Assembly (NCBI RefSeq): GCF_001190785.1
Contig: NZ_LGSS01000013.1
Span: forward strand, 16,429-80,428
Direction: 5' to 3'
Length of the DNA: 64,000 bases
DNA from: Gottschalkia purinilytica
GTDB taxonomy: Bacteria; Bacillota; Clostridia; Tissierellales; Gottschalkiaceae
Part shown: piece by piece, positions 7,101-16,104 of the stretch
Numbering within the stretch: position 1 is the first letter of the stretch
Layout of the letters: every line of letters begins with the position of its first letter
Notes under the pieces: model-generated
Seen by the model: only the letters and a program-made list of their open reading frames with translations
Database searches by the model: none
Told to the model about the DNA's origin: nothing
Made by a program: the position numbers and the translations under genes

Positions 7101-8040
7101 AGTGATCTCCTCCTAGATTTCTAAACTCTGGAATCTTCTCTGTACATATGTCCTGATAATATGGACATCGAGTATGAAATTTGCATCCTAAAGGTGGATT
7201 AGCAGGGCTTGGTATGTCACCTTTTAATATTATCTTTTCTCTTTTTAGTGTAGGATCAGGTATAGGTATTGCAGAAAGTAGCGCTTGAGTATAGGGATGC
7301 TTAGCATTATTAAATATATTGTTTTTATTCCCTAATTCTACTATTGATCCTAGATACATAACACCTACTTTATGACTTATATATTTAACTACCCCTAAAT
7401 CATGTGATATGAATAAATAAGATAATCTCTTTTCCTCTTGTAAATTCGTTAAAAGATTTATAATTTGTGATTGAATAGATACATCTAGTGCTGATACAGG
7501 TTCATCTGCAACTACAAAAGATGGACTAAGTGAAATAGCTCTAGCTATTCCTATACGTTGTCTCTGTCCACCTGAAAATTCGTGTGGATATCTATTTAAA
7601 TGATATCTAGATAATCCACATAATCCCATAATTTCTTCCACATATTCTTGTAGTTGTTTACCTTTAAAAAGATTATGCTCTATTAATGCCTCAGATACTA
7701 TTTGTGATATTGTCATTCTAGGATTTAAAGAGCTATATGGATCTTGGAAAATCATCTGCATTTCTTTCCTTAATTTTCTCGTTTCTTTTTTATTCATTTT
7801 AATAACATTTTGACCCTTAAATTTAACAATTCCATCTGTAGCTTCTATTAGTCTTAGTATAGTTCTTCCTGTAGTAGACTTTCCACATCCTGACTCTCCT
7901 ACTATCCCTAGTGTTTCTCCTTCTTTAATGGAAAAAGATATACCATCAACAGCTTTTATATCTCCTACATGTTTTCTAAGAAATCCTTTCTGTATAGGAA
8001 AATATTTTTTTAGATTTTCAACTTCTAAAAGCGTATTCAT
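7075..8040 (-). CDS. oppF: oligopeptide/dipeptide ABC transporter ATPase, OppF type
   Basis: 321 residues. It opens with the OppF-type N-terminus ([17 protein letters not shown]), then Walker A (GESGCGKST), signature (FSGGQRQRIGIARA) and Walker B (VVADEPVSALD). The C-terminal oligo_HPY extension carries the four-cysteine cluster typical of OppD/OppF (CKFHTRCPYYQDIC). The ATG at 8040 is preferred over an earlier one because GGAGGTG lies 7 bases before it. It overlaps the end of the oppD gene by 23 bases. It pairs with OppD to drive peptide uptake. Confidence 0.92.
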   Translation of the reverse strand: MNTLLEVENLKKYFPIQKGFLRKHVGDIKAVDGISFSIKEGETLGIVGESGCGKSTTGRTILRLIEATDGIVKFKGQNVIKMNKKETRKLRKEMQMIFQDPYSSLNPRMTISQIVSEALIEHNLFKGKQLQEYVEEIMGLCGLSRYHLNRYPHEFSGGQRQRIGIARAISLSPSFVVADEPVSALDVSIQSQIINLLTNLQEEKRLSYLFISHDLGVVKYISHKVGVMYLGSIVELGNKNNIFNNAKHPYTQALLSAIPIPDPTLKREKIILKGDIPSPANPPLGCKFHTRCPYYQDICTEKIPEFRNLGGDHFVACHFAE

Positions 8041-9016
8041 CTGTAGACACCTCCTCAGCATTAAAGCAACTTACTTTATGTCCATTTGTAATTTCTAATA
8101 ATTCTGGTTGCTTTTCTGAACATTCCTCAGTGGCATATCTACATCTAGGATAAAAATAGCATCCTTGAGGTAATCTTAGAGGATTAGGTACAGTACCTGG
8201 AATATTATCAAGCTTTTCATAATCTTTAGCTAAAGATGGTATAGAATTCATAAGACCTATAGTATAAGGATGTTTTGGATTTTTAAATAATTCTATAACT
8301 GGTGCTTCTTCTACTACTTTACCTGCATACATAACTATGACATGATCTGCCATCTCTGCAACAACTCCCAAGTCATGAGTTATTAGCATAATAGATGTAT
8401 TAAATTTTGATTTGAGATCATTCATAAGTTTTAATATTTGAGCTTGGATAGTTACATCTAATGCGGTGGTAGGCTCATCTGCAATTAAAAGTTTTGGTCT
8501 ACAGGCTAGCGCCATAGCTATCATAACTCTTTGGCGCATTCCTCCTGAAAGCTGATGAGGATATTCATCTACAATTTTTTCAGCCCTTGATATTCCCACC
8601 ATTTCTATCATTTCTATAGTTTGCTTTTTTGCTTCCTCCTTATTGACTTTCTGATGTAACATGATTACTTCCATTATTTGATAACCTATTGTAAATACAG
8701 GATTTAGAGAAGTCATAGGTTCTTGAAATATCATAGATATTTCATTTCCTCTTATCCTTCTTATTTCTTCATCTGAAACTTTAAGTAAATCCTTACCATC
8801 AAATATTACTTCCCCTTCTTCAATTTTCCCTGGTGGTGCTTGAATTAGCTTTAATATAGACATAGATGTTATACTTTTTCCACATCCTGACTCTCCTACT
8901 ATTCCTAATGTCTTACCAGATTCTATATTAAAACTAATCCCATCAACAGCCTTCACTATTCCATTTGATGTATAAAAGTATGTTTTTAAATTATTAACTT
9001 CTAATAAGTTACTCAC
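8018..9016 (-). CDS. oppD: oligopeptide ABC transporter ATPase, OppD type
   Basis: 332 residues with Walker A (GESGCGKSI), signature ([15 protein letters not shown]), Walker B ([12 protein letters not shown]), H-loop (ITHDLG) and the C-terminal cysteine cluster ([15 protein letters not shown]). Walker A has Ile instead of Thr after GKS, as in many OppD proteins. Translation starts at a GTG at 9014-9016 behind a GGGGGG ribosome binding site. It lies between oppC and oppF in an unbroken five-gene operon. Confidence 0.92.
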   Translation of the reverse strand: MSNLLEVNNLKTYFYTSNGIVKAVDGISFNIESGKTLGIVGESGCGKSITSMSILKLIQAPPGKIEEGEVIFDGKDLLKVSDEEIRRIRGNEISMIFQEPMTSLNPVFTIGYQIMEVIMLHQKVNKEEAKKQTIEMIEMVGISRAEKIVDEYPHQLSGGMRQRVMIAMALACRPKLLIADEPTTALDVTIQAQILKLMNDLKSKFNTSIMLITHDLGVVAEMADHVIVMYAGKVVEEAPVIELFKNPKHPYTIGLMNSIPSLAKDYEKLDNIPGTVPNPLRLPQGCYFYPRCRYATEECSEKQPELLEITNGHKVSCFNAEEVSTDEYAFRS

Positions 9017-9029
9017 CTGTATTTCCCCC

Positions 9030-9965
9030 CTATTTACTAGACTTTGGATCTATAGCATCACGAAGTCCATCTCCAAATAAATTGATACTTATCACGGCTA
9101 AAAAAATACAAACTCCAGGAGGTAACCAAATCCATACCCTATTTTTTAATACATATATATCTCTAGCATTTTGAATTAAATTTCCCCAAGTTGGTGTTGG
9201 TGGAGTTACTCCAAGTCCTAAAAATGATAAAGCAGCTTCGCTCATTATTGCTGACGCCATTTGTAGAGTTGCGCTAACTATTATATATCCCACTGTATTT
9301 GGAATTAAATGCCTAGAAATTATTTTTAAATCACTAATTCCCAGTACTTTAGCAGCTTGAATAAATTCTTCCTCTTTTAGTGAAAGTATTTGACCCCTTA
9401 TCATTCTTGCTAAAGAAGGCCAGCTAAGTAGCCCTATAATCATCATGACAATATACATTCTTTGTTCAGGCTTTACTCTAGTTCCTATAACTGCAGAAAT
9501 AGTAATGGCCAAAGGTATAAATGGAAAAGACATAACTATTTCGGTTAAACGCATAAGTAAATTATCTATCCATCCACCATAATATCCTGCAAGTCCTCCT
9601 ACTATTGTACCTACACTAACTGATATAATTACTGCAAATACCCCTACTTGCATGGAAACTCTTCCACCATATAAGATTCTCGTTAGATAATCTCTTCCTA
9701 CCTCATCTGTTCCTAAAATATGTTCTTTAGATGGTGGTTGATTTACTTTTGAATAATTCATTTCATAAGGGTCATATGAAGTCAATATAGGAGCTAAAAT
9801 AGTAGCTAATATCATTATCATAAGTATTGTAAGTCCTATAATTGCTATTTTATTTTTTAATAGTCTTTTTATAATTATCTTCCAAGGATTGCTTATTTCT
9901 TCTTCTAATATTTCAGTATTTTCTGACATATTTTCTTTTAAAATGCCATTAGTATTTTTAGTCAA
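9030..9965 (-). CDS. oppC: oligopeptide ABC transporter permease, OppC type
   Basis: 311 residues: an N-terminal cytoplasmic leader, a first helix (IAIIGLTILMIMILATILAP), the OppC N-domain motif YDPYEMNYSKVNQPPSKEH-LGTDEVGRD, and a membrane domain with the EAA-like loop (EEEFIQAAKVLGISDLKIISRH). The start appears to be the TTG at 9963-9965, with GAGGGGGG about 8 bases upstream. An internal ATG 12 codons later has a poorer site. It is the partner permease of OppB. Confidence 0.92.
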   Translation of the reverse strand: MTKNTNGILKENMSENTEILEEEISNPWKIIIKRLLKNKIAIIGLTILMIMILATILAPILTSYDPYEMNYSKVNQPPSKEHILGTDEVGRDYLTRILYGGRVSMQVGVFAVIISVSVGTIVGGLAGYYGGWIDNLLMRLTEIVMSFPFIPLAITISAVIGTRVKPEQRMYIVMMIIGLLSWPSLARMIRGQILSLKEEEFIQAAKVLGISDLKIISRHLIPNTVGYIIVSATLQMASAIMSEAALSFLGLGVTPPTPTWGNLIQNARDIYVLKNRVWIWLPPGVCIFLAVISINLFGDGLRDAIDPKSSK

Positions 9966-9978
9966 CTCCTATCCCCCC

Positions 9979-10941
9979 TCATTCAACCTTAATTCTAGGA
10001 TCTACAAAAGCATATCCTATATCTGAAAGTAAATTTCCAAGTAGCGTTAACATTGCAAAAAACATATTTAAAGCCATCATTAGATTATAGTCTCTGTTAC
10101 TTATAGAGTCCATTAAAATATTTCCTATACCTGGCCATATAAACACTCTTTCTAAAATTACTGCTCCTGAAAATAACGTTGGTATAGTAAGTCCTATTAG
10201 AGTAATTATAGGTATCAAAGCATTTCTAAAAGCATGCCTATAAATAACTACTTTTTCTTTAAGTCCTTTTGATCTTGCAGTACGTATATAGTCTTGACTT
10301 ATAATATCTAGCATGCTAGTTCTTACATATCTTACTATGCTTGCTAAACTTCCTATTGTAAGAACTATAGCAGGTAATATCATATGATATAAAACGTCCT
10401 TTACTTTGCTGAATCCTTCTGTCATACTTCCTGGAGTAACCATTCCGTTTATAGGTAATAAGTCTAACTTAACTGCGAAAATATATATTAAAAGTAGTCC
10501 AAAGAAAAAAGTTGGCATAGAAATACCTATTATAGAAAATACAGTCCAAAAATTATCTGTCTTAGAATATCTCTTAACTGCACATATAATACCTATTGGT
10601 ATAGAGATCATAAATGCAAATATATATACTGTTACATTCAATATAAAGCTATTCCATACAAATTGTGGAGCTACTTCACTCACAGGTTTTCTATATATGT
10701 GTGATTCTCCAAAGTCACCTTGAACTGAACGTTTTACCCAGTTAACGTATTGTACAGGTATAGGTTTATTTAATCCTAGTCTTTCTCTTTCAAGAGCTTT
10801 TTGTTCTGCTGTTGCCCTAGGATCTAGATTCATTCCCACAGGATCTCCTGGCATGAGTTTCATTATTCCAAATAAGCAAATAGATATTATAATCACTACA
10901 GGTATAAGATTTATTATTCTTTGAAATATATACCTTAACAT
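9979..10941 (-). CDS. oppB: oligopeptide ABC transporter permease, OppB type
   Basis: 320 residues starting MLRYIFQRIINLIPVVIIIS, the classic OppB/DppB N-terminus, then GDPVGMNLDPRAT and the EAA-type loop (DYIRTARSKGLKEKVVIYRH). The binding-protein-dependent transport domain spans the second half with about five helices. The ATG has GGGAGG upstream. It is separated from oppA by 67 bases that hold a strong hairpin. Confidence 0.93.
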   Translation of the reverse strand: MLRYIFQRIINLIPVVIIISICLFGIMKLMPGDPVGMNLDPRATAEQKALERERLGLNKPIPVQYVNWVKRSVQGDFGESHIYRKPVSEVAPQFVWNSFILNVTVYIFAFMISIPIGIICAVKRYSKTDNFWTVFSIIGISMPTFFFGLLLIYIFAVKLDLLPINGMVTPGSMTEGFSKVKDVLYHMILPAIVLTIGSLASIVRYVRTSMLDIISQDYIRTARSKGLKEKVVIYRHAFRNALIPIITLIGLTIPTLFSGAVILERVFIWPGIGNILMDSISNRDYNLMMALNMFFAMLTLLGNLLSDIGYAFVDPRIKVE

Positions 10942-10974
10942 ATTATCCCTCCCTCGTGATTTGGATATATAATA

Positions 10975-11000
10975 TTAACCCGGTAATACTACCGGGTTAA
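10975..11000 (-). terminator. intercistronic hairpin between oppA and oppB
   Basis: A perfect 11-bp GC-containing stem (TTAACCCGGTA / TACCGGGTTAA) with a 4-base loop, not followed by a real T run. It starts 8 bases after the oppA stop. It is more likely an mRNA-stabilising or partial-termination element that raises oppA over oppBCDF than a full terminator. Confidence 0.7.
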
Positions 11001-11008
11001 CTCCTGTT

Positions 11009-12700
11009 CTATTTTTCAAGCTCTATTTCTAATAACGTATCTGTCCATTTCTTAAATGGTTCTGGTTTAAAGTTTTTAACTCGTTTATTATATACTTCCC
11101 ATTGTTGTGATTGATCTATAAACATATATGGGAGTTCTTCTCCTATTAGCTTAGCCCAATCTTTATATATTTCTTTACGTTTTTCTTTGTCAAATTCTTG
11201 TCTTCCTTTTTCTATAAGTTCATCATTTTCAGCATTTCTAAATCCTACAGAGTTATTTCCATCTGGTATATCTGCTGAGCTGTGTAAAGTTCCATAATAG
11301 TCAGGATCACCTGTTAATGACCAAGCCATATTATACATATCAAAATTTCGTTCTGTATATACTTTTGTAGTTAAAGCACTAAACTCTACTATATTAGGTT
11401 CTATTTTAACTCCAATTTTTTGCCAATCATCTTTTAACATTGGAATTAAAGTTTCTACATATTTACTATCTGTATACGTATCCCATACAAATTCTAGTTT
11501 TTTACCATCTTTTTCTCTTATACCATCTTTACCTAATTTCCATCCAGCTTCTTCTAAAAGTTTTATAGCTTTATCTTTATCATACTCATATTTATTAACA
11601 TCATCTGTATATGCCCATGAAACTTTTGACATAGGTACATTCATTACATCTGCAAATTCTTTATAATAATTTTCTACAAATTGTTTACGATTAAATCCAT
11701 AAACTAAAGCTTGACGTACACGTTTATCTGATAATCTAGAATCTCTTAAGTTAAACCCTAAATACCCATAACTATTTCCTGGATAACTGGATATATCTAA
11801 AAATTTAGATTGAGATATTAATTCTTTATTTTCTTCAGTAGGTGCAACCTGTGATTGAATATCTATAGTTCCTTTTTGTAACTCTGATATCATAGTTTCA
11901 GCATTTGTAAACTTAACTACTAAATTTTCTATTTTAGGTTTACCAGCAAAGTGATCAGGATTAGCTTTAAACTTCACATATTGTTTAGGTTCAAACTTTT
12001 CTAAAATATATTTACCTGAACCCAATGGTTTATCCATTTTAGCTTTTATAACATCAATTTTACCTTTTTTATAGTCTGGGAATTCATGTTTAGGCATTAT
12101 AGGTATGTCTGATAAGTTAACAAGATTAGTAACTAATGGTTCTTTAAATGTAAATGATATGGTATTTTCATTTATAACTTTTATTCCTGATACGCTAGTA
12201 ATCTTTCCTTCTTTATCTTTGTTATATTCTTCATAGCCTTCTATTACATCTACAGTAGTAATATATCTTCCATCATAATTAGGGTCCATAGCAATTAAGT
12301 GCGTAAATTCTACGTCTTTAGCTGTTAATGGTTTTCCATCTGAAAACTTAACATTATCTTTTAACTTAAATGTATATGTCTTTTTATCCTCTGATATAGT
12401 CCATTCCTTAGCTATATCAGGTACTATTTCTCCTTTGTTATCCTCTTTAACCAGCCTATCATAAACTAAGTCAACAATATGTCTATCATACGTACTACTA
12501 AAATAAACTGGTAAAAATTCTCCTTTAGCTTCTTTAATTCCTACTACTAATGTGTTATCTGCATTCTCTCTAGTTTTAGCTGGATTTCCTGATGAAACTT
12601 TGTCAGGATTTTTAGTTTCTTGTCTTTTACCAGAACAAGCTGCTAAAAATAAAGAAAACACTAAAATAACCGTTAAAAAAATACTTAACCTTCTTTTCAT
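11009..12700 (-). CDS. oppA: oligopeptide-binding lipoprotein, OppA/SBP family 5
   Basis: 563 residues. A lipoprotein signal (MKRRLSIFLTVILVFSLFLAAC) with lipobox LAAC is followed by a low-complexity linker and a family-5 solute-binding domain. The conserved region is around KLKDNVKFSDGKPLTAKDVEF, and SGKYILEKFEP is also visible. The ATG at 12700 is chosen since AGGAGG precedes it and the signal peptide then starts correctly. It is the first gene of the opp operon, encoding the extracellular peptide receptor. Upstream spacing is large, so the promoter lies in the 12.7-13.0 kb gap. Confidence 0.93.
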   Translation of the reverse strand: MKRRLSIFLTVILVFSLFLAACSGKRQETKNPDKVSSGNPAKTRENADNTLVVGIKEAKGEFLPVYFSSTYDRHIVDLVYDRLVKEDNKGEIVPDIAKEWTISEDKKTYTFKLKDNVKFSDGKPLTAKDVEFTHLIAMDPNYDGRYITTVDVIEGYEEYNKDKEGKITSVSGIKVINENTISFTFKEPLVTNLVNLSDIPIMPKHEFPDYKKGKIDVIKAKMDKPLGSGKYILEKFEPKQYVKFKANPDHFAGKPKIENLVVKFTNAETMISELQKGTIDIQSQVAPTEENKELISQSKFLDISSYPGNSYGYLGFNLRDSRLSDKRVRQALVYGFNRKQFVENYYKEFADVMNVPMSKVSWAYTDDVNKYEYDKDKAIKLLEEAGWKLGKDGIREKDGKKLEFVWDTYTDSKYVETLIPMLKDDWQKIGVKIEPNIVEFSALTTKVYTERNFDMYNMAWSLTGDPDYYGTLHSSADIPDGNNSVGFRNAENDELIEKGRQEFDKEKRKEIYKDWAKLIGEELPYMFIDQSQQWEVYNKRVKNFKPEPFKKWTDTLLEIELEK

Positions 12701-13255
12701 ATAAAAAACCTCCTTGATTATTTTTAACTTTGAAGTCATAATATTTAATTTAAGAAATTTAAAATTATGAATTTTTATGTATTTTTCATTTTATTTTATA
12801 TGGCTTTAACATCTATTTATAGAGATACTAATCTCACCTGTAATTTTCAATTTTCGTTCTTGTTAATATATTTGTCCTACCTTATGTTTTTTTCAGTTAT
12901 ATAGATATATTTTTTTGTATATTTATAAAAATATAAAAACTAATTAATCTAAATTTATAAATACTTTTTACATGTTTATTTCTAATATGTTAAATATATG
13001 TTATGTATGTAAGTTAAAATATAGAATTAAAATATATCTTTTTTAACAAAATAATTAGAGCTATCTAAACATTTAGATAGCTCTAATTATTTTATTTATA
13101 TCATATGATTCAAACACTATACATTAAAATATATCTTTATAAATATTTTATAATTTTTTATATTTTGTATCTTTTAAAGTTAAAGTGTGAGAATATTTTA
13201 ACAATATGCAATTTATAGTATTTTGTAAATTTCTCTAATTATATTTTTATGTTTC
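12701..13255. other. intergenic region with the oppA promoter and a bidirectional terminator
   Basis: About 555 bases, very AT-rich. The opp operon must start here, but I see no convincing -35/-10 pair. The only clear element is the long hairpin at 13048-13093. No open frame with a ribosome binding site was found. Confidence 0.5.
13048..13093. terminator. strong bidirectional terminator
   Basis: A 22-bp perfect stem (starting AAAATAATTAGAGC) with a 2-base loop and T tracts on both sides. It would end the minus-strand transcript of the truncated M48-like gene before oppA. Confidence 0.85.
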
Positions 13256-14416
13256 TTAGATCTCATAATCTTCTATAAAACAATCTCGTAAGTTATCTTT
13301 CCATTCTTTGCTAAATAAATCTATAAACTTATCTAATGATTCTCCTAAATATTCTTCTGATGCTTTTATATTACAGCTTTTTTTATAATTAATATCTTTA
13401 TTTAAATTTTCCAATTCGTTTTCTAATGAAAAATGTTCGTTTATATTACCAGTGTCTAGTTCTACAATTTTATTTATATATTCTATAGTCTCATCTTCAG
13501 TTAATCCTTTATATAAGAAGTCTTTCATTCTATAATATACTTTTTCAGGTGGTTGTCTATTTTTTTCAACATCCTCATATACTTGTGGCCAAAATTCTGC
13601 AGCTAACATTTTCTCTCCTATAGCCAATGATAATAATGCATTTTTTTTAGCCTCGATTCCTTCAATAGCTGTAACTAAGTTATTAGTCTCATCTTCATGT
13701 AATTTTCTTAAAAAGACTGTATATGTATTAAAATAAGGTATGTAAACTTCAAGAATTTTTTTATATAAGACTTTACTTTTACTCTTCTTTTTCTCGATAT
13801 TATCAACTATATTTTCTAATGTTGCTCTGATCCTATTTATCCAATTATTAAGTATACTGTGTTTTTTAGATATATAAGCTAATTTCTGAGCAATTATTAA
13901 GTCAAATTCATCTTTAGATAAGTGCATCATAAGTGGTACACCAATAACTAAATAACTCTTATTATTATCAAATATTCTAAGGCCAAGATATTGATAAATT
14001 TCTACATTGAAATCTTCAGTTAATAATACTTTATGAATTTTTTTTACTTTTAATTTTTTTCTTATATCCTCTATAGATTTAAATAGTTCTTTAAATTCTT
14101 TCTTTGTTATTTCTATTCCCTTTGGTGGATATATCCTAATACATAATCCTTTTAACGTCACCCATATAACAGATATCAAAGGGATTAACAACCATTTATC
14201 TGTAGTATCTATTAATGATACTTCTAAATCTTCTGCCAAAAAATCTATTAGTAAAAGTGACCCTATTATTACTACTAAGCATGAAATTGACATTATAAAA
14301 ACATATGAATAACCTAAGATACCTAGTAAGAACGCTTTAAACTTATATAGATGTGGGTGTTTTTGACTATAGTCCTCTATTTTTTTTACAATAGATTCAA
14401 TATTGTCATCTTCCAT
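13256..14416 (-). CDS. truncated M48-like membrane protein with lost HEXXH
   Basis: 386 residues, clearly paralogous to the protein at 16104-18014: the same opening (ESIVKKIEDYSQKHPHLYKF), two hydrophobic segments, and IYPPKGIEITKKEFKELF. The active-site motif has become QKLAY (about 177-181) in place of HEIAH. The chain stops just after the peptidase-like domain (KEWKDNLRDCFIEDYEI), so the TPR-like C-terminal half present in both paralogues is missing. The ribosome binding site (AGGAGG) is intact. It is either a shortened pseudo-enzyme or a gene beginning to decay. Confidence 0.7.
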   Translation of the reverse strand: MEDDNIESIVKKIEDYSQKHPHLYKFKAFLLGILGYSYVFIMSISCLVVIIGSLLLIDFLAEDLEVSLIDTTDKWLLIPLISVIWVTLKGLCIRIYPPKGIEITKKEFKELFKSIEDIRKKLKVKKIHKVLLTEDFNVEIYQYLGLRIFDNNKSYLVIGVPLMMHLSKDEFDLIIAQKLAYISKKHSILNNWINRIRATLENIVDNIEKKKSKSKVLYKKILEVYIPYFNTYTVFLRKLHEDETNNLVTAIEGIEAKKNALLSLAIGEKMLAAEFWPQVYEDVEKNRQPPEKVYYRMKDFLYKGLTEDETIEYINKIVELDTGNINEHFSLENELENLNKDINYKKSCNIKASEEYLGESLDKFIDLFSKEWKDNLRDCFIEDYEI

Positions 14417-14599
14417 GATCTCCTCCTAATTTTGTAAAATTTAGCTCATATTTATAATCTTTCATTAATGATTATACGTTTTTTTATATATTAAGTCCAT
14501 ACTATAAAATTTTGCTATTAATTTTAAACTACATTGTAAGTCAATGTTAAAAATTGGTGTATTTATGTAGGTACGCTATAATTAAGCTATATATAAGCT

Positions 14600-14768
14600 T
14601 GAAGAAGTAGCATTGTAACAAATGTAAAGCACCTAATTTTATATATTCAAAAACTATCATTATCCTAACATAGTAGGTCAAGGAAAACAAGAAGTTGAGG
14701 ATTTTAGATTTGCTAAGAGAAAAGTGTGTCATCATTGTAATGCTAAAGCTGTATCAATTAACGGATAG
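14600..14768 (+). pseudogene. remnant of an unknown zinc-ribbon protein
   Basis: In plus-strand frames one reads HCNKCKAPNFIYSK, then after a frameshift NYHYPNIVGQGKQEV, and then KVCHHCNAKAVSING before a stop. Two CxxC pairs suggest a small zinc-binding domain. There is no start codon and the frame is broken, so this looks like a decayed C-terminal piece. I cannot name the parent family. Confidence 0.35.
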
Positions 14769-14935
14769 TCATCCCCCTATCTATATAGATGATATGTTAT
14801 TATTTATATTCTATATTTTCTATACTCATTTTGTTCATTATATATAATGCTAAAATTTAAATTGTTGACAAATATATTTTTATCTGATACGATTTTATTG
14901 CGTCCATGGAAACAATATTTGAAAGGGTGCCTTTT

Positions 14936-15394
14936 ATGAACTTAGAGAAAAACTTACTATATTTATTTAAAGAACTTTACGAAAAACAAGATGTTCTTAG
15001 TAAAGTTTGTAACGAAGACTTATTTGATAAATACGGAAACTCTGAAATTCACTGTATTGATGCCATTGGTATCATGGGTGAAGCAAACGGAACTCAGATT
15101 GCTGAACACATGAAAGTTACCCGTAGTGCAGTAAGCAAAATTATTCGTAGGCTATTAAAAGACTGTTTAGTAAATAAATATCAAAAACCTGATAATAAAA
15201 AAGAAGTTTTTTACAGACTTTCTAACAAGGGGCAAACAGTCTTTGAAAAGCACCAAAAAGCTCACGAAAAATGGGAGCAACGTGATACTGCTTTTCTACG
15301 CACTATTAATGAGAAAGATAAACAAACAGTACTTTCCTTCTTGCAGAATTTCAATAATTATCTAGACGAATTAATCAAGGAGAATGAAAATTAG
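14936..15394 (+). CDS. MarR-family transcriptional regulator
   Basis: 152 residues from the ATG at 14936 (AAAGG upstream; a longer form from 14906 is possible). The winged-helix region is evident (ANGTQIAEHMKVTRSAVSKI, then RRLLKDCLVNKYQKPDNKKE), with the MarR wing followed by YRLSNKGQ. A cyclase-family gene begins 24 bases downstream, so it probably regulates that enzyme. The two genes read less AT-biased than their neighbours and may have arrived together. Confidence 0.85.
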   Translation: MNLEKNLLYLFKELYEKQDVLSKVCNEDLFDKYGNSEIHCIDAIGIMGEANGTQIAEHMKVTRSAVSKIIRRLLKDCLVNKYQKPDNKKEVFYRLSNKGQTVFEKHQKAHEKWEQRDTAFLRTINEKDKQTVLSFLQNFNNYLDELIKENEN

Positions 15395-15418
15395 AATAAT
15401 TAGCAAAGGAGAATTAAA

Positions 15419-15982
15419 ATGATTATCGATTTAACAACAAAAATTAACCATGAGCTGATTAATGCATGGTTAGATACACAAGAAAACAAACGTATTGCTA
15501 CTGGGCATGTAGGAACACATCTAGATACTTATCAGAAATCCAACATTCCACTAGAATATTTTGAACGAACTGGAGTTTTATTTGATGTATCAGAAATTGA
15601 AAGCGAAAGGGATATTGCTATTTCTGACATAGAGCACATTAAAATCCCTGAAAATAGTTTTGTACTTTTCCGTACTAAGCAAATTGAAAAATATGAATAT
15701 GGAACAAAAGAGTACTTCCATGATCACCCTCAGCTTTCTCATGATCTTATTGATTATCTAATTAATAAGAAGATTAGTTTTATAGGAATTGACTGTTCAG
15801 GTATCAGACGTGGAGATGAACACACACCTGCAGATATTCGTTGTGAAGAAAACGGAATTTATGTTATAGAAAACTTATGTAACTTACAAAATTTATCAAA
15901 TGCTCCTTTCACTGTATACACTATGTGGCTTGATGATGAAGTAGCTACAGGGTTGAAGTGCAGAGTAATTGTAAAACAATAA
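15419..15982 (+). CDS. cyclase-family (kynurenine-formamidase-like) hydrolase
   Basis: 187 residues. The metal-binding signature of the cyclase superfamily HxGTHxD is present as HVGTHLD (H30, H34, D36), and GIDCSGIRRGDEH further on is typical of the second metal-binding part. The usual Pro-His after the motif (DxPxH) is replaced by DTYQK, so the substrate may differ from N-formylkynurenine. A strong AAAGGAGAA site precedes the ATG. It forms an operon with the MarR-type gene. Confidence 0.75.
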   Translation: MIIDLTTKINHELINAWLDTQENKRIATGHVGTHLDTYQKSNIPLEYFERTGVLFDVSEIESERDIAISDIEHIKIPENSFVLFRTKQIEKYEYGTKEYFHDHPQLSHDLIDYLINKKISFIGIDCSGIRRGDEHTPADIRCEENGIYVIENLCNLQNLSNAPFTVYTMWLDDEVATGLKCRVIVKQ

Positions 15983-16062
15983 CTCTATAACTCTTAAATA
16001 ATATTGTTATTATCTGAAAGTAACTTCACACTAATTTCTATTTTCGAACCTATATCAGCAAT

Positions 16063-16104
16063 AATAAATAAAGCTACTTAAATATTTAAGTAGCCTTATT
16101 TATT
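16063..16104. terminator. bidirectional terminator
   Basis: A stem of about 18-20 bp (GCTACTTAAA / TTTAAGTAGC core, extended by AT pairs) lies between the convergent cyclase and M48 genes. Its right arm reaches the stop codon of the latter. Confidence 0.8.

Noticed and set aside
12820..12870. AATTTTCAATTTTCG, a possible CodY site ahead of oppA
   Set aside because: Only one half of the consensus fits; the second half does not form the expected inverted repeat.
14547..14735. Minus-strand frame of 62 codons, hydrophobic
   Set aside because: No ribosome binding site, and it lies antisense to a coding-like zinc-ribbon remnant; AT-rich DNA gives such hydrophobic shadow frames easily.
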